Position numbers and translations under genes: made by a program
From: JBGSBR01 sp041730495
GTDB taxonomy: Bacteria > Patescibacteriota > Microgenomatia > UBA1406 > GWC2-37-13
DNA length: 32,475 nt
Assembly: GCA_041730495.1 (NCBI GenBank)
Contig: JBGSBR010000011.1
Coordinates: 1 to 32,475, forward strand
Direction of reading: 5' to 3'
Shown here: positions 6,280 through 14,048 of the stretch, one piece after another
How the letters are laid out: the number at the start of each line of letters is the position of its first letter
How positions within the stretch are numbered: the first letter of the stretch is position 1
The notes under the pieces: model-generated
What the model was told of the DNA's origin: nothing
The model's database searches: none
Seen by the model: only the letters and a program-made list of their open reading frames with translations

Positions 6280-6868
6280 TATTGTCAATAAATGTGTTTA
6301 TATGTGTATCGGAGAACATTTCTAGGAAAGATTGACGTTTACTATTATATTTTCTTTTAATATGAGGGAGAACAATTTTTTGTTCCCAGTCAGTATTGAA
6401 TTTTCGGAGATTTTCTTTCATGATCTTTTGGATAGGCATATCTGGATTTTCGTACCAATATAAAGCAAAAAAAGGGCCGACTAGATGAGAGAGCGCATCA
6501 GCAGTAGATACAATTTTCACTTCGATACAAGGATATTTATTGAGGTCTTTTTTTTTATCTAGCGCCGATATATGTCTCAATACAGTCTCAATAAATGTAT
6601 TATTGAAACCAATACCTTGCATAAATTTAGCTCCTTTTTCATGCGTTGCGTTATATTGATTGTTGAATTCAATAATTTTTCCATAATCATGCATCCATAC
6701 AAGCGTGAGTAAAAGGTCTTTGTCTGTAGAAGGGTATTTTTTGGCAAGTTGCAGCGCTATTTTTTCTACTATTTCTAAGTGATATTTGACAAACCATTTA
6801 TGATGAATAAAAGCAGGATCACTCGCTTTCTCAATAAGATGTTGTTTTAAAGTGGAAATGAGAGACAT
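6272..6868 (-). CDS. HD-domain phosphohydrolase
   Basis: The 198-aa protein carries the HD signature: His30 in KYHLEIV, the HD pair at residues 60-61 in WMHDYGK, a downstream His in LRHISALD and an Asp in STADALSH. These metal ligands are typical of enzymes that hydrolyse phosphate esters of nucleotides. The spacing and the segment THEKGAKFMQGIGF resemble small uncharacterised HD proteins rather than dGTPases or RelA/SpoT. The ATG at 6868 lies 2 nt after the stop of the 421-aa gene; the TTG further up is less likely. The 3' end overlaps the MazG-like gene by 8 bp, so the three are one operon. Confidence 0.8.
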   Translation of the reverse strand: MSLISTLKQHLIEKASDPAFIHHKWFVKYHLEIVEKIALQLAKKYPSTDKDLLLTLVWMHDYGKIIEFNNQYNATHEKGAKFMQGIGFNNTFIETVLRHISALDKKKDLNKYPCIEVKIVSTADALSHLVGPFFALYWYENPDMPIQKIMKENLRKFNTDWEQKIVLPHIKRKYNSKRQSFLEMFSDTHINTFIDNNE

Positions 6869-6870
6869 AT

Positions 6871-8136
6871 TTAGCAAAAAGATCCTCTATTCGAGGTGTG
6901 ATATAAATTTTCTCTTAACCATTGTTGTCTTTGAGGGCTGACGGCACTTTTTGTGGGATCAAATTGTTCGATTGTAGGAATTGTTACTACGAGATCTGTT
7001 GTACGTTCACCTGTAGCTAACTGTATTAAATGATTTTCCACTAAAGTTTCAATATGAAATAAATGTTGTTCGGCATTAGTTGCCGGATTACAAAGTATGT
7101 GATTTGTTTCTATAATTAAAGCTAAGTATTCCGGATCAAGTAATGGCAGGATGCCTTGAGGAGTATAATCTTGGTCTAATTGATTGATAAATCCATGCTT
7201 TCTGCGTTGCTCCATGAGCTCAACTAATATACCACTATACATAGATTCTAATCGTATTATTTCATCTGAATCTTGAGGAAGTTCAGTAAATATAGCTATG
7301 GCTCGTTGTTGGTTTAAAGTGGCACCATTTTGCTGAGCTTTACCCAGAATATGCTCTATTTTAGAATGAGTCATAATTTGGTTAATCCGGGTAGGGCGGA
7401 CATGGGATGATCGCCACTCAAAGCTAATAGATGCTATTAATTCACCCTCTCTTTTAAACATGTCAGTATCTTGAGGATTACCTACACTTTGCATAAAAGG
7501 TGCATATTCTTGTAAAATGCCAAGTTTTTCGAGGGTGTCATACGTGTAGAAATGATCAAAAAGATCATGAATTGTAAGTGCAACTTTGGATCTTTTGAGA
7601 CCGTTTATAGAAGCTATACGTTTATTTTTAATCTTATCTAATACAGGACATTCAGCTTCAGGAGTATATTCTCGTCTAACAGCTTCGACATCTTCTGGAG
7701 CAATAGAAATAATGCATCCGTTATTTCGCAATACTTCAAGGCTTCTTTTTTGTTTTTGCAGGATTTCATACTCATCATTCCAATCGTGTATTACCGTCAC
7801 TCTTCCTGCGATTCTTTCTTCTACCTCTTCTGGTATTGTTTGCTGATTGTACAAATCTACTTGGCCTTGTAGTTCTAATATTTCATCAGTTGGTAAAGAA
7901 ATGATGGAAACTTGATTAGGGTCTGTATAGAAGGTGCCATTATCTTGAGCTGCCAAGTGGCGCCAATGTTTGACAATAGTATTACTTGAGTTACGAGTTG
8001 CTATGCCGCTAATTCGTCTTACAAGTGAGGTGTCGCCACTTGCAATAAGTGGATGAGTCCGAAGAATGGTGGCTACATCATTTCTTCTTTCTAAGTTTAT
8101 TAACTCGGTACGCCTACAATCAAGTTGTTCTTTCAT
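6871..8136 (-). CDS. Unknown 421-aa protein, first gene of the HD/MazG operon
   Basis: I do not recognise this protein. It has no signal peptide or membrane segment and looks like a soluble, mainly helical protein. An N-terminal region with TLRTHPL-like helices is followed by an IHDLFDHFYTYDTLEKLGIL stretch (around residues 188-208) whose His and Asp residues could be metal ligands but do not make a full HD signature. The middle has a polar part with EWRSSHVRPTRINQIMTHSK. The gene is 2 nt from the HD gene, so it is expected to work with that enzyme and with the MazG-like protein. The ATG at 8136 has no ribosome site; TATAAT-like sequence lies about 50 bp upstream. Confidence 0.65.
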   Translation of the reverse strand: MKEQLDCRRTELINLERRNDVATILRTHPLIASGDTSLVRRISGIATRNSSNTIVKHWRHLAAQDNGTFYTDPNQVSIISLPTDEILELQGQVDLYNQQTIPEEVEERIAGRVTVIHDWNDEYEILQKQKRSLEVLRNNGCIISIAPEDVEAVRREYTPEAECPVLDKIKNKRIASINGLKRSKVALTIHDLFDHFYTYDTLEKLGILQEYAPFMQSVGNPQDTDMFKREGELIASISFEWRSSHVRPTRINQIMTHSKIEHILGKAQQNGATLNQQRAIAIFTELPQDSDEIIRLESMYSGILVELMEQRRKHGFINQLDQDYTPQGILPLLDPEYLALIIETNHILCNPATNAEQHLFHIETLVENHLIQLATGERTTDLVVTIPTIEQFDPTKSAVSPQRQQWLRENLYHTSNRGSFC

Positions 8137-8217
8137 ATGAAAAGCTACTTGTGTGCATTAAGTAATTGCATAACATTGCAGCTGTATTATAATATAAATA
8201 TATCATATTTAATCTAG

Positions 8218-8223
8218 TACAAT
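8218..8223 (+). promoter_or_regulatory. -10 box of the 295-aa anchored-protein gene (leaderless)
   Basis: TACAAT is followed by exactly 6 nt and then the ATG at 8230, the same geometry as at other genes in the window. The -35 region is weak. Confidence 0.6.
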
Positions 8224-8229
8224 GATTAT

Positions 8230-9117
8230 ATGACGCAAAAGCAGTACAAACCTTCATACTTGCATCTCAAGAACAAATGGTCAGATCGTAAAGCTCAGAT
8301 TGAAAAATCACTCGTCGAGCGGCATCAAGAATCGATCGACTGGCTTCATCACACGACCAAACACATGATGGTCGGCGCTGCAGCAAGTGTCCTCATGCTT
8401 TCGCATCCTGCGACCACTACAGTACTTGCGCAAACCTTCCAGCCAAAACAAGATCAACCCGTCAAAGTAGCCACAGTACACACCCGTGAGCAGTTGGTTT
8501 CAGATCTGAAAACCTTGCTTCCAGCGGGTATAGATGTACTGACACCAGAGCAAGATCAAGCAGTGGCACAGAAGCTACAAGAGTATTTCCACCTGGCTAC
8601 GGCGCCAGAGCTCGAAGGAAAACGGTTAGATCGAACCTACGGTATTATAGGAGCTGAGCAACATTTGATGCGTTATCCAGGAGATACTATAGATACTCAT
8701 TTTGCGACACCAGAAGAAGCCAAGTACATCAGCTCTGGTATGGCTCCTGGCCGAGGTGCCTGGGGATATTTCGCCCCATCTGCTGCAGAGATGACACAAA
8801 AAGACGTCGAGCGCGAGAAATATTATTTAGCTGTTCAGACATTCCTTGCACCTGGTTGGAAAGATGATGTCAATGGACACTATAAATTCTTCAAGCATCG
8901 TAAGATGATCATCGTCAATCCGGAAAACGGCAAAGGCATGGTCGTTGTAATCGGAGACGCAGGACCCGCACCTTTCACAGGTAAACACTTGGGTGGATCA
9001 CCTGAGGTGATGAGCTATCTCGAGCGTCAAGATGGAGGAGCGAAAGGGCCAGTGCTGTATTATTTTATCAATGATCCGAATGACTCAGTTCCACTGGGAC
9101 CTATTGAGATACAATAA
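8230..9117 (+). CDS. Unknown 295-aa membrane-anchored extracytoplasmic protein
   Basis: The family is not recognised by name. A basic cytoplasmic N-terminus (about 45 residues) leads to one membrane segment near residues 47-68 (MMVGAAASVLMLSHPATTTV with a possible cleavage after VLAQ). The rest should be outside the membrane. The C-terminal half has a compact domain with MIIVNPENGKGMVVVIGDAG, PAPFTGKHLGGSPEVMSYL and LYYFINDP; the G-D-A-G-P and conserved His/Asp residues resemble small barrel domains of cell-wall enzymes such as double-psi barrels, but this is only an impression. A small helical protein gene follows after 4 bp and is probably co-expressed. Confidence 0.7.
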   Translation: MTQKQYKPSYLHLKNKWSDRKAQIEKSLVERHQESIDWLHHTTKHMMVGAAASVLMLSHPATTTVLAQTFQPKQDQPVKVATVHTREQLVSDLKTLLPAGIDVLTPEQDQAVAQKLQEYFHLATAPELEGKRLDRTYGIIGAEQHLMRYPGDTIDTHFATPEEAKYISSGMAPGRGAWGYFAPSAAEMTQKDVEREKYYLAVQTFLAPGWKDDVNGHYKFFKHRKMIIVNPENGKGMVVVIGDAGPAPFTGKHLGGSPEVMSYLERQDGGAKGPVLYYFINDPNDSVPLGPIEIQ

Positions 9118-9121
9118 TCTT

Positions 9122-9451
9122 ATGAGCAAAAAACACTTTTATTCACACATTATCGATATCGAAACGATTCACATCTCACTTGATGAGCTGGAGCTTGATC
9201 CTGATGATAAAAAAGAGCTGGTCGAGATCGTGGAAACAACAGTCCATCATGTCGTGCTTGATACAGTCTTATCTGAGTTGCCGAAAGAGCATAAGAAAAC
9301 CTTTCTTAAGCATCTTGCAGAAGAGAAGCATGAAGATTTATGGAAACTTGTCAAAGAACATGTCAGTGACGCTGAGGATCAGATCCATAAAGCTGTCCAA
9401 AAGGTAAAGCATGAGCTCCATGCGGATATCCGCGAGGCTAAAACTAAATAA
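9122..9451 (+). CDS. Small charged helical protein (109 aa), unknown
   Basis: The protein is almost entirely amphipathic helix with many Glu, Lys, His and Asp residues and no Cys or membrane segment (DELELDPDDKKELVEIVETT, then a heptad-like C-terminal half). Such proteins are common in CPR genomes and have no known role; a coiled-coil partner or adaptor is possible. The ATG at 9122 begins 4 nt after the stop of the anchored-protein gene; an in-frame ATG further up, at 9032, lies inside that gene and is not expected to be used. Co-transcription with the anchored protein is likely. Confidence 0.7.
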   Translation: MSKKHFYSHIIDIETIHISLDELELDPDDKKELVEIVETTVHHVVLDTVLSELPKEHKKTFLKHLAEEKHEDLWKLVKEHVSDAEDQIHKAVQKVKHELHADIREAKTK

Positions 9452-9498
9452 TTATTAATTCCCAATTACGAATTACGAGTTTGTAAGTATGAGTTATA

Positions 9499-9538
9499 AG
9501 TTTTAACTTGTACTTTTAGATTTTAACTTCTATCTTTT
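9499..9538 (+). repeat. Two 20-nt T-rich tandem repeats before the GIY-YIG gene
   Basis: TTTTAACTT recurs with an exact 20-nt period (9501 and 9521), each copy followed by a CTTTTA. The repeat lies in the 100-bp gap upstream of the small nuclease gene. Low complexity may explain it. Confidence 0.4.
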
Positions 9539-9550
9539 AAGTTTATATTG

Positions 9551-9799
9551 ATGTACTACGTTTATATGGTCCGCTGTGCGGATAACACACTGTATACAGG
9601 AATAACGACAGATTTAAAACGTCGTGTAGATGAACATAACTCAACAGACAAAGGCGCTAAATATACTCGTTTTAAAGCACCGGTTGTGCTAGTTTATCAA
9701 GAGGAGCTACCTGATCGTAGCACCGCTTCCAAGCGCGAGTATGAAATCAAGCACATGACGAAAGCTCAAAAGGAAATTATGCTATTAAATTTGACATAA
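9551..9799 (+). CDS. GIY-YIG nuclease domain protein (YhbQ/UPF0213-like)
   Basis: This 82-aa protein is a complete single GIY-YIG domain: YYVYMVRCADNTLYTGITTD, then RRVDEHN, the KGAKYTRFK loop, and a conserved Glu in SKREYEIK that serves as the metal ligand. Stand-alone proteins of this size are widespread (YhbQ/UPF0213 type) and are thought to be DNA nucleases of unclear role, perhaps repair. The ATG at 9551 is used because it begins exactly at the domain start; a TTG one codon earlier is possible. The gene has its own upstream gap of about 100 bp. Confidence 0.9.
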   Translation: MYYVYMVRCADNTLYTGITTDLKRRVDEHNSTDKGAKYTRFKAPVVLVYQEELPDRSTASKREYEIKHMTKAQKEIMLLNLT

Positions 9800-9848
9800 T
9801 AGTCTAAAAGCGCTAAGATCTTACAACAATTAGTTATAATAAACTTCT

Positions 9849-10715
9849 ATGGCAGCTGATCGATATTCCGCAGTTTGGGTTTCACACAGTTCTATCAACG
9901 ACTATCTGAAATGTCCTCGTGCGTATTACCTCAAAAACATCTACAAAGATCCTAAAACAAATCATAAGATCAAGATTATGAGTCCACCGCTTGCACTTGG
10001 TCAAGCTGTGCATGAAGTGATCGAATCATTGTCAGTACTTCCGGTCGAACAACGCTTCACGAGTGAGTTGATGAGTAAATTTGAAGCATGTTGGGAAAAA
10101 GTGAGTGGTAAAAAAGGTGGATTTTTACATATCGATATTGAATCTCGGTATAAAGAACGAGGTCGAGAGATGATCAATCGTGTCTCGAAAAATCCAGGCC
10201 CACTCGTCAAAAAAGCCGTCAAAATAAAAAAAGAGTTACCGTACTACTGGCTCTCTGAAGAAGATAATATTATTTTATGTGGCAAGATCGATTGGCTAGA
10301 GTATATGGAAGAGATCGATAGTGTTCATATCATTGATTTCAAGACCAGCAATCGAGATGAAGAAGCAAGTTCTTTACAACTACCGATTTATTATCTGCTG
10401 GTTTCCAATACCCAAACTCGACCAGTGGCCAAGATGAGTTATTGGTATATCGCCCGTGATGAGCATCTATCTGAGAAACCATTGCCAGATCAATATGCCG
10501 CACACCAGCGTGTGCTTGAGATAGCCAAAGAGATCAAGCTAGCGCGCACACTTGATCGATTTCCATGTCCTGAGGGTGGTTGTATGTACTGCAAACAGAT
10601 GGAAGCCGCCATACGAGGTGAGGCAGAGTTTGTTTATGTCGATGCCTACAATACTGATGTCTACATTTTCACTGAACCTGAGCTTGAAGAAGAGAATGGT
10701 AGTGAAATCTTGTAA
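9849..10715 (+). CDS. PD-(D/E)XK nuclease, RecB/Cas4-like, with iron-sulfur Cys
   Basis: The 288-aa protein has the RecB-family nuclease order: Cys22 in LKCPRAYYL, the motif GQAVHEV (His about residue 56), GKIDWLE (Asp), IIDFKTS (Asp and Lys) and QLPIYYL (motif QxxxY). Three more Cys at 240, 245 and 248 (CPEGGCMYC) would, with Cys22, hold a 4Fe-4S cluster as in AddB and Cas4. It is probably a single-strand DNA exonuclease acting in repair. There is no cas gene or CRISPR array in the window, so a stand-alone repair role is preferred over adaptation. TATAAT lies 8 nt before the ATG. Confidence 0.85.
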   Translation: MAADRYSAVWVSHSSINDYLKCPRAYYLKNIYKDPKTNHKIKIMSPPLALGQAVHEVIESLSVLPVEQRFTSELMSKFEACWEKVSGKKGGFLHIDIESRYKERGREMINRVSKNPGPLVKKAVKIKKELPYYWLSEEDNIILCGKIDWLEYMEEIDSVHIIDFKTSNRDEEASSLQLPIYYLLVSNTQTRPVAKMSYWYIARDEHLSEKPLPDQYAAHQRVLEIAKEIKLARTLDRFPCPEGGCMYCKQMEAAIRGEAEFVYVDAYNTDVYIFTEPELEEENGSEIL

Positions 10716-10807
10716 CTTCTTAATCCTTCTTACTTTACTCTTACCCCTCTATAGTTTGTTTCTAGGATAGCAACACTAAAGTGTTAGTATTACCCATTTA
10801 AAACTAT

Positions 10808-10948
10808 ATGAACATCACAATTGATAACTATACAATCAGTGTCCTGGTAGTAATACTGTTTATTTTGACTAGAGTAGCGCAGCTAATCTATCAATGGCAA
10901 CAGTTTTCTAAGCATCATCCATCTGCGCGACGTGCACAGTTAGTGTAG
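10808..10948 (+). CDS. Small single-pass membrane peptide (46 aa)
   Basis: This short frame encodes a membrane segment near residues 8-28 (YTISVLVVILFILTRVAQLI) followed by a polar, basic tail ending RRAQLV. It has no recognisable family. It lies alone in the 230-bp gap between the nuclease gene and the convergent 220-aa gene, ending 1 bp before the stop of the latter. Upstream, AACACTAAAGTGTT is a small palindrome that may end the nuclease transcript. Composition and position favour a real gene, but its short length leaves doubt. Confidence 0.5.
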   Translation: MNITIDNYTISVLVVILFILTRVAQLIYQWQQFSKHHPSARRAQLV

Positions 10949-11611
10949 TTATTCGCAGCCGAGGGATTTTTTGCAAGCTTCCGCTGATTCACCGGTGAGA
11001 TTGGTGCATACTTGGCATTGCTCACCGCCCATTTTTTTCAGCTCTTCTTGCATTTGTTGCATCTGGACAGAGTAGTCTGTGAATTTGATATCTGCAGGTG
11101 GAGTAAAGACTTTGACATCTGGATTCCAATTAGCACAGTCGTACTCGACTTTTTGATTTGGATCCATATATGTGTCAGGGTTTTGCATGAATTTTTCACG
11201 CTCTTCCTCGACCGTTTTTTGCATATCATCAGTAATTGCTGTTTTCACACCTTCTTTACTATCGCTTGTCCAGGTATACATGAAATCACCATCGGTGATC
11301 ATGCCACCATTAGACGTCTTTCCATCTTTATCGGTATTGTTGAAATCAGAGCGTACATTTGAAGCTGAGATATATGTCGTGCCTTCGATACCTCCGTTTG
11401 GATCGTTATATTCAAAGGTACATTTTTGATTTTTACCCATTGCCATCAGTTCTTGGAGGGACTTCATATTGGCAGTTCCACCTTCAGCAGGTTGAATCGG
11501 TTTATCTTCACCGACCATCTGATTATTACTGCGTTGCATAAGTACAGCACCACTGATTACAGCTATAAGTATGATAATAATGCCGAGGATTACAGGTAGG
11601 TTTTTTTTCAT
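10949..11611 (-). CDS. Unknown 220-aa membrane-anchored protein with Cys-rich C-terminus
   Basis: A single membrane segment (residues about 6-24) places the rest outside the membrane. A beta-rich middle region starts at QKCTFEYNDPNGG and contains YISASNVRSDFNN and ITDGDFMYTWTSD; a Cys-rich end (CQVCTNLTGESAEACKKSLG) can form disulfides. The pattern Cys...DGDxxYxW recurs in the 211-aa protein at 18581-19216, suggesting a shared fold. Function is unknown. The ATG is 7 nt after the stop of the DUF1801 gene; a TAAAAT 8 nt before it could be an internal promoter. Confidence 0.7.
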   Translation of the reverse strand: MKKNLPVILGIIIILIAVISGAVLMQRSNNQMVGEDKPIQPAEGGTANMKSLQELMAMGKNQKCTFEYNDPNGGIEGTTYISASNVRSDFNNTDKDGKTSNGGMITDGDFMYTWTSDSKEGVKTAITDDMQKTVEEEREKFMQNPDTYMDPNQKVEYDCANWNPDVKVFTPPADIKFTDYSVQMQQMQEELKKMGGEQCQVCTNLTGESAEACKKSLGCE

Positions 11612-11617
11612 ATATCT

Positions 11618-12031
11618 TTATTTTACTAAATCTTTTTTCATCATCTCATAACTTTTAGTAATTATTTCTTTTAAAACTGTTTGGTCTACATGTTCTAACT
11701 TTTTAAATCGGATGCAACTTTTGCCAATACTGGCTTTAGGAAGTTGATTTTTGTAGTCTTCAGCTAGATAATGTTGACCATCAGTGGCACAAGCATACAA
11801 TGAGAGGTAATTTTTCTGACTAGCTAGTACGATGACAGACCAATCGCCTTCGCGACCACTTGCATATTTGTAGTGTGTTTTGCCATAAGCAAGCATACCC
11901 GCCATCATAAACGGTTTCTCAGGAATAGTAGATTGGATTAGCTTATCTAGCTCAATAATCTCAGATCTACGTGGTTCTTCGATCATTTCGATATATTCTT
12001 GGGGTGTTTTAGCGTCTGTTGGTTTGAGCAT
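11618..12031 (-). CDS. DUF1801 domain protein (YdhG-like)
   Basis: This 137-aa protein follows the DUF1801 pattern: an N-terminal helix with TPQEYIEMIEEPRRSEII, then the MLAYGKTHYKYASGREGDW segment, VIVLASQKNYLSLYACA and the C-terminal SCIRFKKLEHVD. The family includes the Bacillus protein Fra/YdhG, described as a frataxin-like iron chaperone, but most members are uncharacterised. Its ATG shares one base with the TAA stop of the upstream anchored-protein gene (TAATG), so it is translationally coupled to that gene, although it is a soluble protein in a run of membrane-anchored ones. Confidence 0.85.
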   Translation of the reverse strand: MLKPTDAKTPQEYIEMIEEPRRSEIIELDKLIQSTIPEKPFMMAGMLAYGKTHYKYASGREGDWSVIVLASQKNYLSLYACATDGQHYLAEDYKNQLPKASIGKSCIRFKKLEHVDQTVLKEIITKSYEMMKKDLVK

Positions 12032-12795
12032 TAGTCAGTGAATGAATAGTATGGTCCATCTGTTTGGATACTGATTTCATCGTCAGTAAGTGCGACAAAC
12101 GTGGTATCTTCAAATCGAGCCATCTTAGTTTTCATCTTATCTTTGCCTTCTTCACCTGCTAGCACAACATGCACAAACCATGTTCCTTTGTGATCTGGAG
12201 TGACGAGGCCTACGTATCGTCCAGCAACCATGGTTCCAGGAGTTGCTCCACCTGCTGTTACTTTTTGCTTAGCTTCATCAATTAGTGAGCTGAGTGCAAC
12301 TTCAGTAGGTACGGCTTCTTTTTCGAACTGTGAATCTTTACTTCGATTTGCGTTTACATTTGAAGTAGTGTCATAGGTACCATCTTCACGGACACGTACG
12401 GTATACGTGGTGTAATCATACTTACTGGTATCTTTTGTAGACGGTGTCTCAGTTCGGAACATAAAGTTCCAAAACTTGTATGTAGGATCATAGATAAAAC
12501 GCACATTGGCCATACTAGCTGTAGCGCCATTTTCGATACCAGCTTTGGTGAGGGCGAAAGCAACTGCTTCTTCGATCGTCGTAATACTTCCTTCAGTTGT
12601 TTCACCAGCATTTGGTGTAGTTGAGGTACCCGTAGATGGTTGTTCTTGGGTATTTGTGTTTGTTGCAGTTGTCTTATTATCTTTCATGAGCATATACCCT
12701 ACACCAGCGATGCCGATTACAAGCAGTATGATAATGATAGTAAGCAACCCCATCATTGAAGAGTTATTTGTTTGTGCTGTCTGTTTCTTGGCCAT
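12031..12795 (-). CDS. Unknown 254-aa membrane-anchored protein
   Basis: A membrane segment at about residues 15-37 (MGLLTIIIILLVIGIAGVGYML) is followed by a Thr/Ser/Pro-rich linker (residues 40-68) and a folded extracytoplasmic domain with repeated Tyr and Thr strands (RFIYDPTYKFWNFMFRTET) ending SFTD. No family is recognised. A TATACT box at 12803-12808 stands 7 nt before the ATG, so it starts its own leaderless unit, with the DUF1801 gene coupled behind it. The 21-bp gap to the VWA gene upstream still allows read-through. A role at the cell surface is the only safe inference. Confidence 0.65.
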   Translation of the reverse strand: MAKKQTAQTNNSSMMGLLTIIIILLVIGIAGVGYMLMKDNKTTATNTNTQEQPSTGTSTTPNAGETTEGSITTIEEAVAFALTKAGIENGATASMANVRFIYDPTYKFWNFMFRTETPSTKDTSKYDYTTYTVRVREDGTYDTTSNVNANRSKDSQFEKEAVPTEVALSSLIDEAKQKVTAGGATPGTMVAGRYVGLVTPDHKGTWFVHVVLAGEEGKDKMKTKMARFEDTTFVALTDDEISIQTDGPYYSFTD

Positions 12796-12802
12796 ATATA
12801 TA

Positions 12803-12808
12803 AGTATA
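12803..12808 (-). promoter_or_regulatory. -10 box of the 254-aa anchored-protein gene
   Basis: TATACT with 7 nt to the ATG at 12795. The hexamer lies in the gap between two same-strand genes and would allow separate expression from the VWA gene. Confidence 0.5.
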
Positions 12809-12816
12809 AATAATAA

Positions 12817-13989
12817 TTATTGTTGTTCTTCAAAAACTTCACCTAAGAATCCTGAAACTTGTTTTTGTAACTCTGCAAATCTAGTACCTGCAGCATTACG
12901 ATACTCATTGATCTTGGTCTGCGCTTGTGCGATCAAGTCATTCGTATCTTCTCCTTGGATAGCGGTTACTCCATTATAGTCTTTGTAATCAGAGTAGACA
13001 CTTTGATTTAAGTTGCGTAGATAGGTCACTGAAGCATCAGCTCGTTTATTGACACAAGCTAAGTATTCATTCACAGATGATTGTTGACATTGTAGACTTT
13101 TGAGCAAATCACGGATATATTTCAAGGTATTCTGAAATGATTGTGCATCAGTAGCATTGAAGTACTGGCCACCACCTGCTTGGGCAATCTGTTGGAGACT
13201 GGCAGTATCAGAGGCTGCAATATCAAATCCTATGACATGGATTGTGACATCGATTCCTTGTGCCTTGAGCTCTTCGATAGCGCCAAGTGGGTTGGAGTCA
13301 CAAGTCTCAATGCCGTCAGTGATAAGGACAATTACATTCTGAGAACCTCCTGCGGTTTTGACGATATCTCCGCCTTTGCGAAGTGCATTACCAAGTGGGG
13401 TCCAACCTACTGGTTGAAAGCTATTAACTTTACTTTTGAAGGTATTGATATCAATATCTGAGATAGGGTAGACTTCGTCAGCTGATGCACATGATACTGC
13501 TTTATCAGTATCAGAGTTTGAGCCTTTGTGCCCGAAGATTCCCAGTCCCACACCGACATTTGATGGGATTTGCTCAGCTAGTTTATTGAGCTCTGCTTTG
13601 GCTGTTTCCATCTTAGTAGCGCCATTCAAAGTCTCAGCCATACTGCCTGAGGAATCCATCATGAAAACAACATTTGCGATATTGCCTTGAGTGTCTTTGT
13701 CAGGGAGGCCACAACTATCGACCAGACAAGTATCGACATTTGGGTCATAACCTGCGGCAGTTTCGACGAAATTGGGGATACCGTTGTTATTAGTATCTGT
13801 ATCATATTTCGTTTTAGGTTGGCCATTATCAGGTTCTTCACTACCGGGGAAAGTGGGAAGACTAGAGTTTTGATTTGTAGTGTCAGCAGTTTTATTTTTA
13901 TTTTTTAAAAGTAAAAATCCGAGTGATCCAAGTAGTACTAAAAGGAGAATTGCGATGATGGCAAGCAGTGAGATAGGGGATTTTTTCAT
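12817..13989 (-). CDS. VWA-domain membrane-anchored protein
   Basis: The 390-aa protein has a membrane anchor (residues about 8-28) and a Ser/Thr/Asn linker. A calcium-binding loop of the thrombospondin type-3/EF-hand kind, DTDTNNNGIPNFVE, lies near residues 63-76. The VWA domain then has a complete metal-ion site: DSSGS at 112-116, the Thr in WTPLG and the Asp in ITDGIETC. The C-terminal 100 residues are helical and polar. VWA domains bind protein partners through a divalent metal, so an adhesive or scaffold role outside the cell is likely. It is transcribed from its own TACAAT promoter with a TTGCAG -35 box. Confidence 0.85.
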   Translation of the reverse strand: MKKSPISLLAIIAILLLVLLGSLGFLLLKNKNKTADTTNQNSSLPTFPGSEEPDNGQPKTKYDTDTNNNGIPNFVETAAGYDPNVDTCLVDSCGLPDKDTQGNIANVVFMMDSSGSMAETLNGATKMETAKAELNKLAEQIPSNVGVGLGIFGHKGSNSDTDKAVSCASADEVYPISDIDINTFKSKVNSFQPVGWTPLGNALRKGGDIVKTAGGSQNVIVLITDGIETCDSNPLGAIEELKAQGIDVTIHVIGFDIAASDTASLQQIAQAGGGQYFNATDAQSFQNTLKYIRDLLKSLQCQQSSVNEYLACVNKRADASVTYLRNLNQSVYSDYKDYNGVTAIQGEDTNDLIAQAQTKINEYRNAAGTRFAELQKQVSGFLGEVFEEQQ

Positions 13990-13995
13990 AAAACA

Positions 13996-14024
13996 ATTGT
14001 ACTAAATAATCAGATTGTCTGCAA
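13996..14024 (-). promoter_or_regulatory. Promoter of the VWA gene (leaderless)
   Basis: TACAAT (13996-14001) is 6 nt before the ATG, and TTGCAG (14019-14024) lies 17 bp upstream of it. The -35 box sits inside a palindrome, CTGCAA-GT-TTGCAG (14019-14032), which could be a regulator site or the terminator of the upstream YihY gene. Confidence 0.65.
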
Positions 14025-14048
14025 GTTTGCAGCCTTGTAGTATTATGA

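Noticed and set aside
9468..9545. The T-rich gap before the GIY-YIG gene as a CRISPR-like or regulatory repeat
   Set aside because: Only two 20-nt copies without spacers; low complexity explains it as well as function does.
9849..10715. Cas4 of a CRISPR system
   Set aside because: The nuclease has Cas4-like Cys residues, but there is no repeat array or other cas gene in the window; AddB/RecB-type repair nucleases have the same features.
10552..10770. A 72-aa frame over the end of the nuclease gene
   Set aside because: It mostly overlaps the Cys-rich end of the nuclease in another frame; only its last 18 codons are outside. No start signal is seen.
11012..11541. Plus-strand frames of 60-116 aa opposite the 220-aa anchored protein
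   Set aside because: They are antisense to a convincing membrane-anchored protein, lack promoters, and have unlikely compositions.
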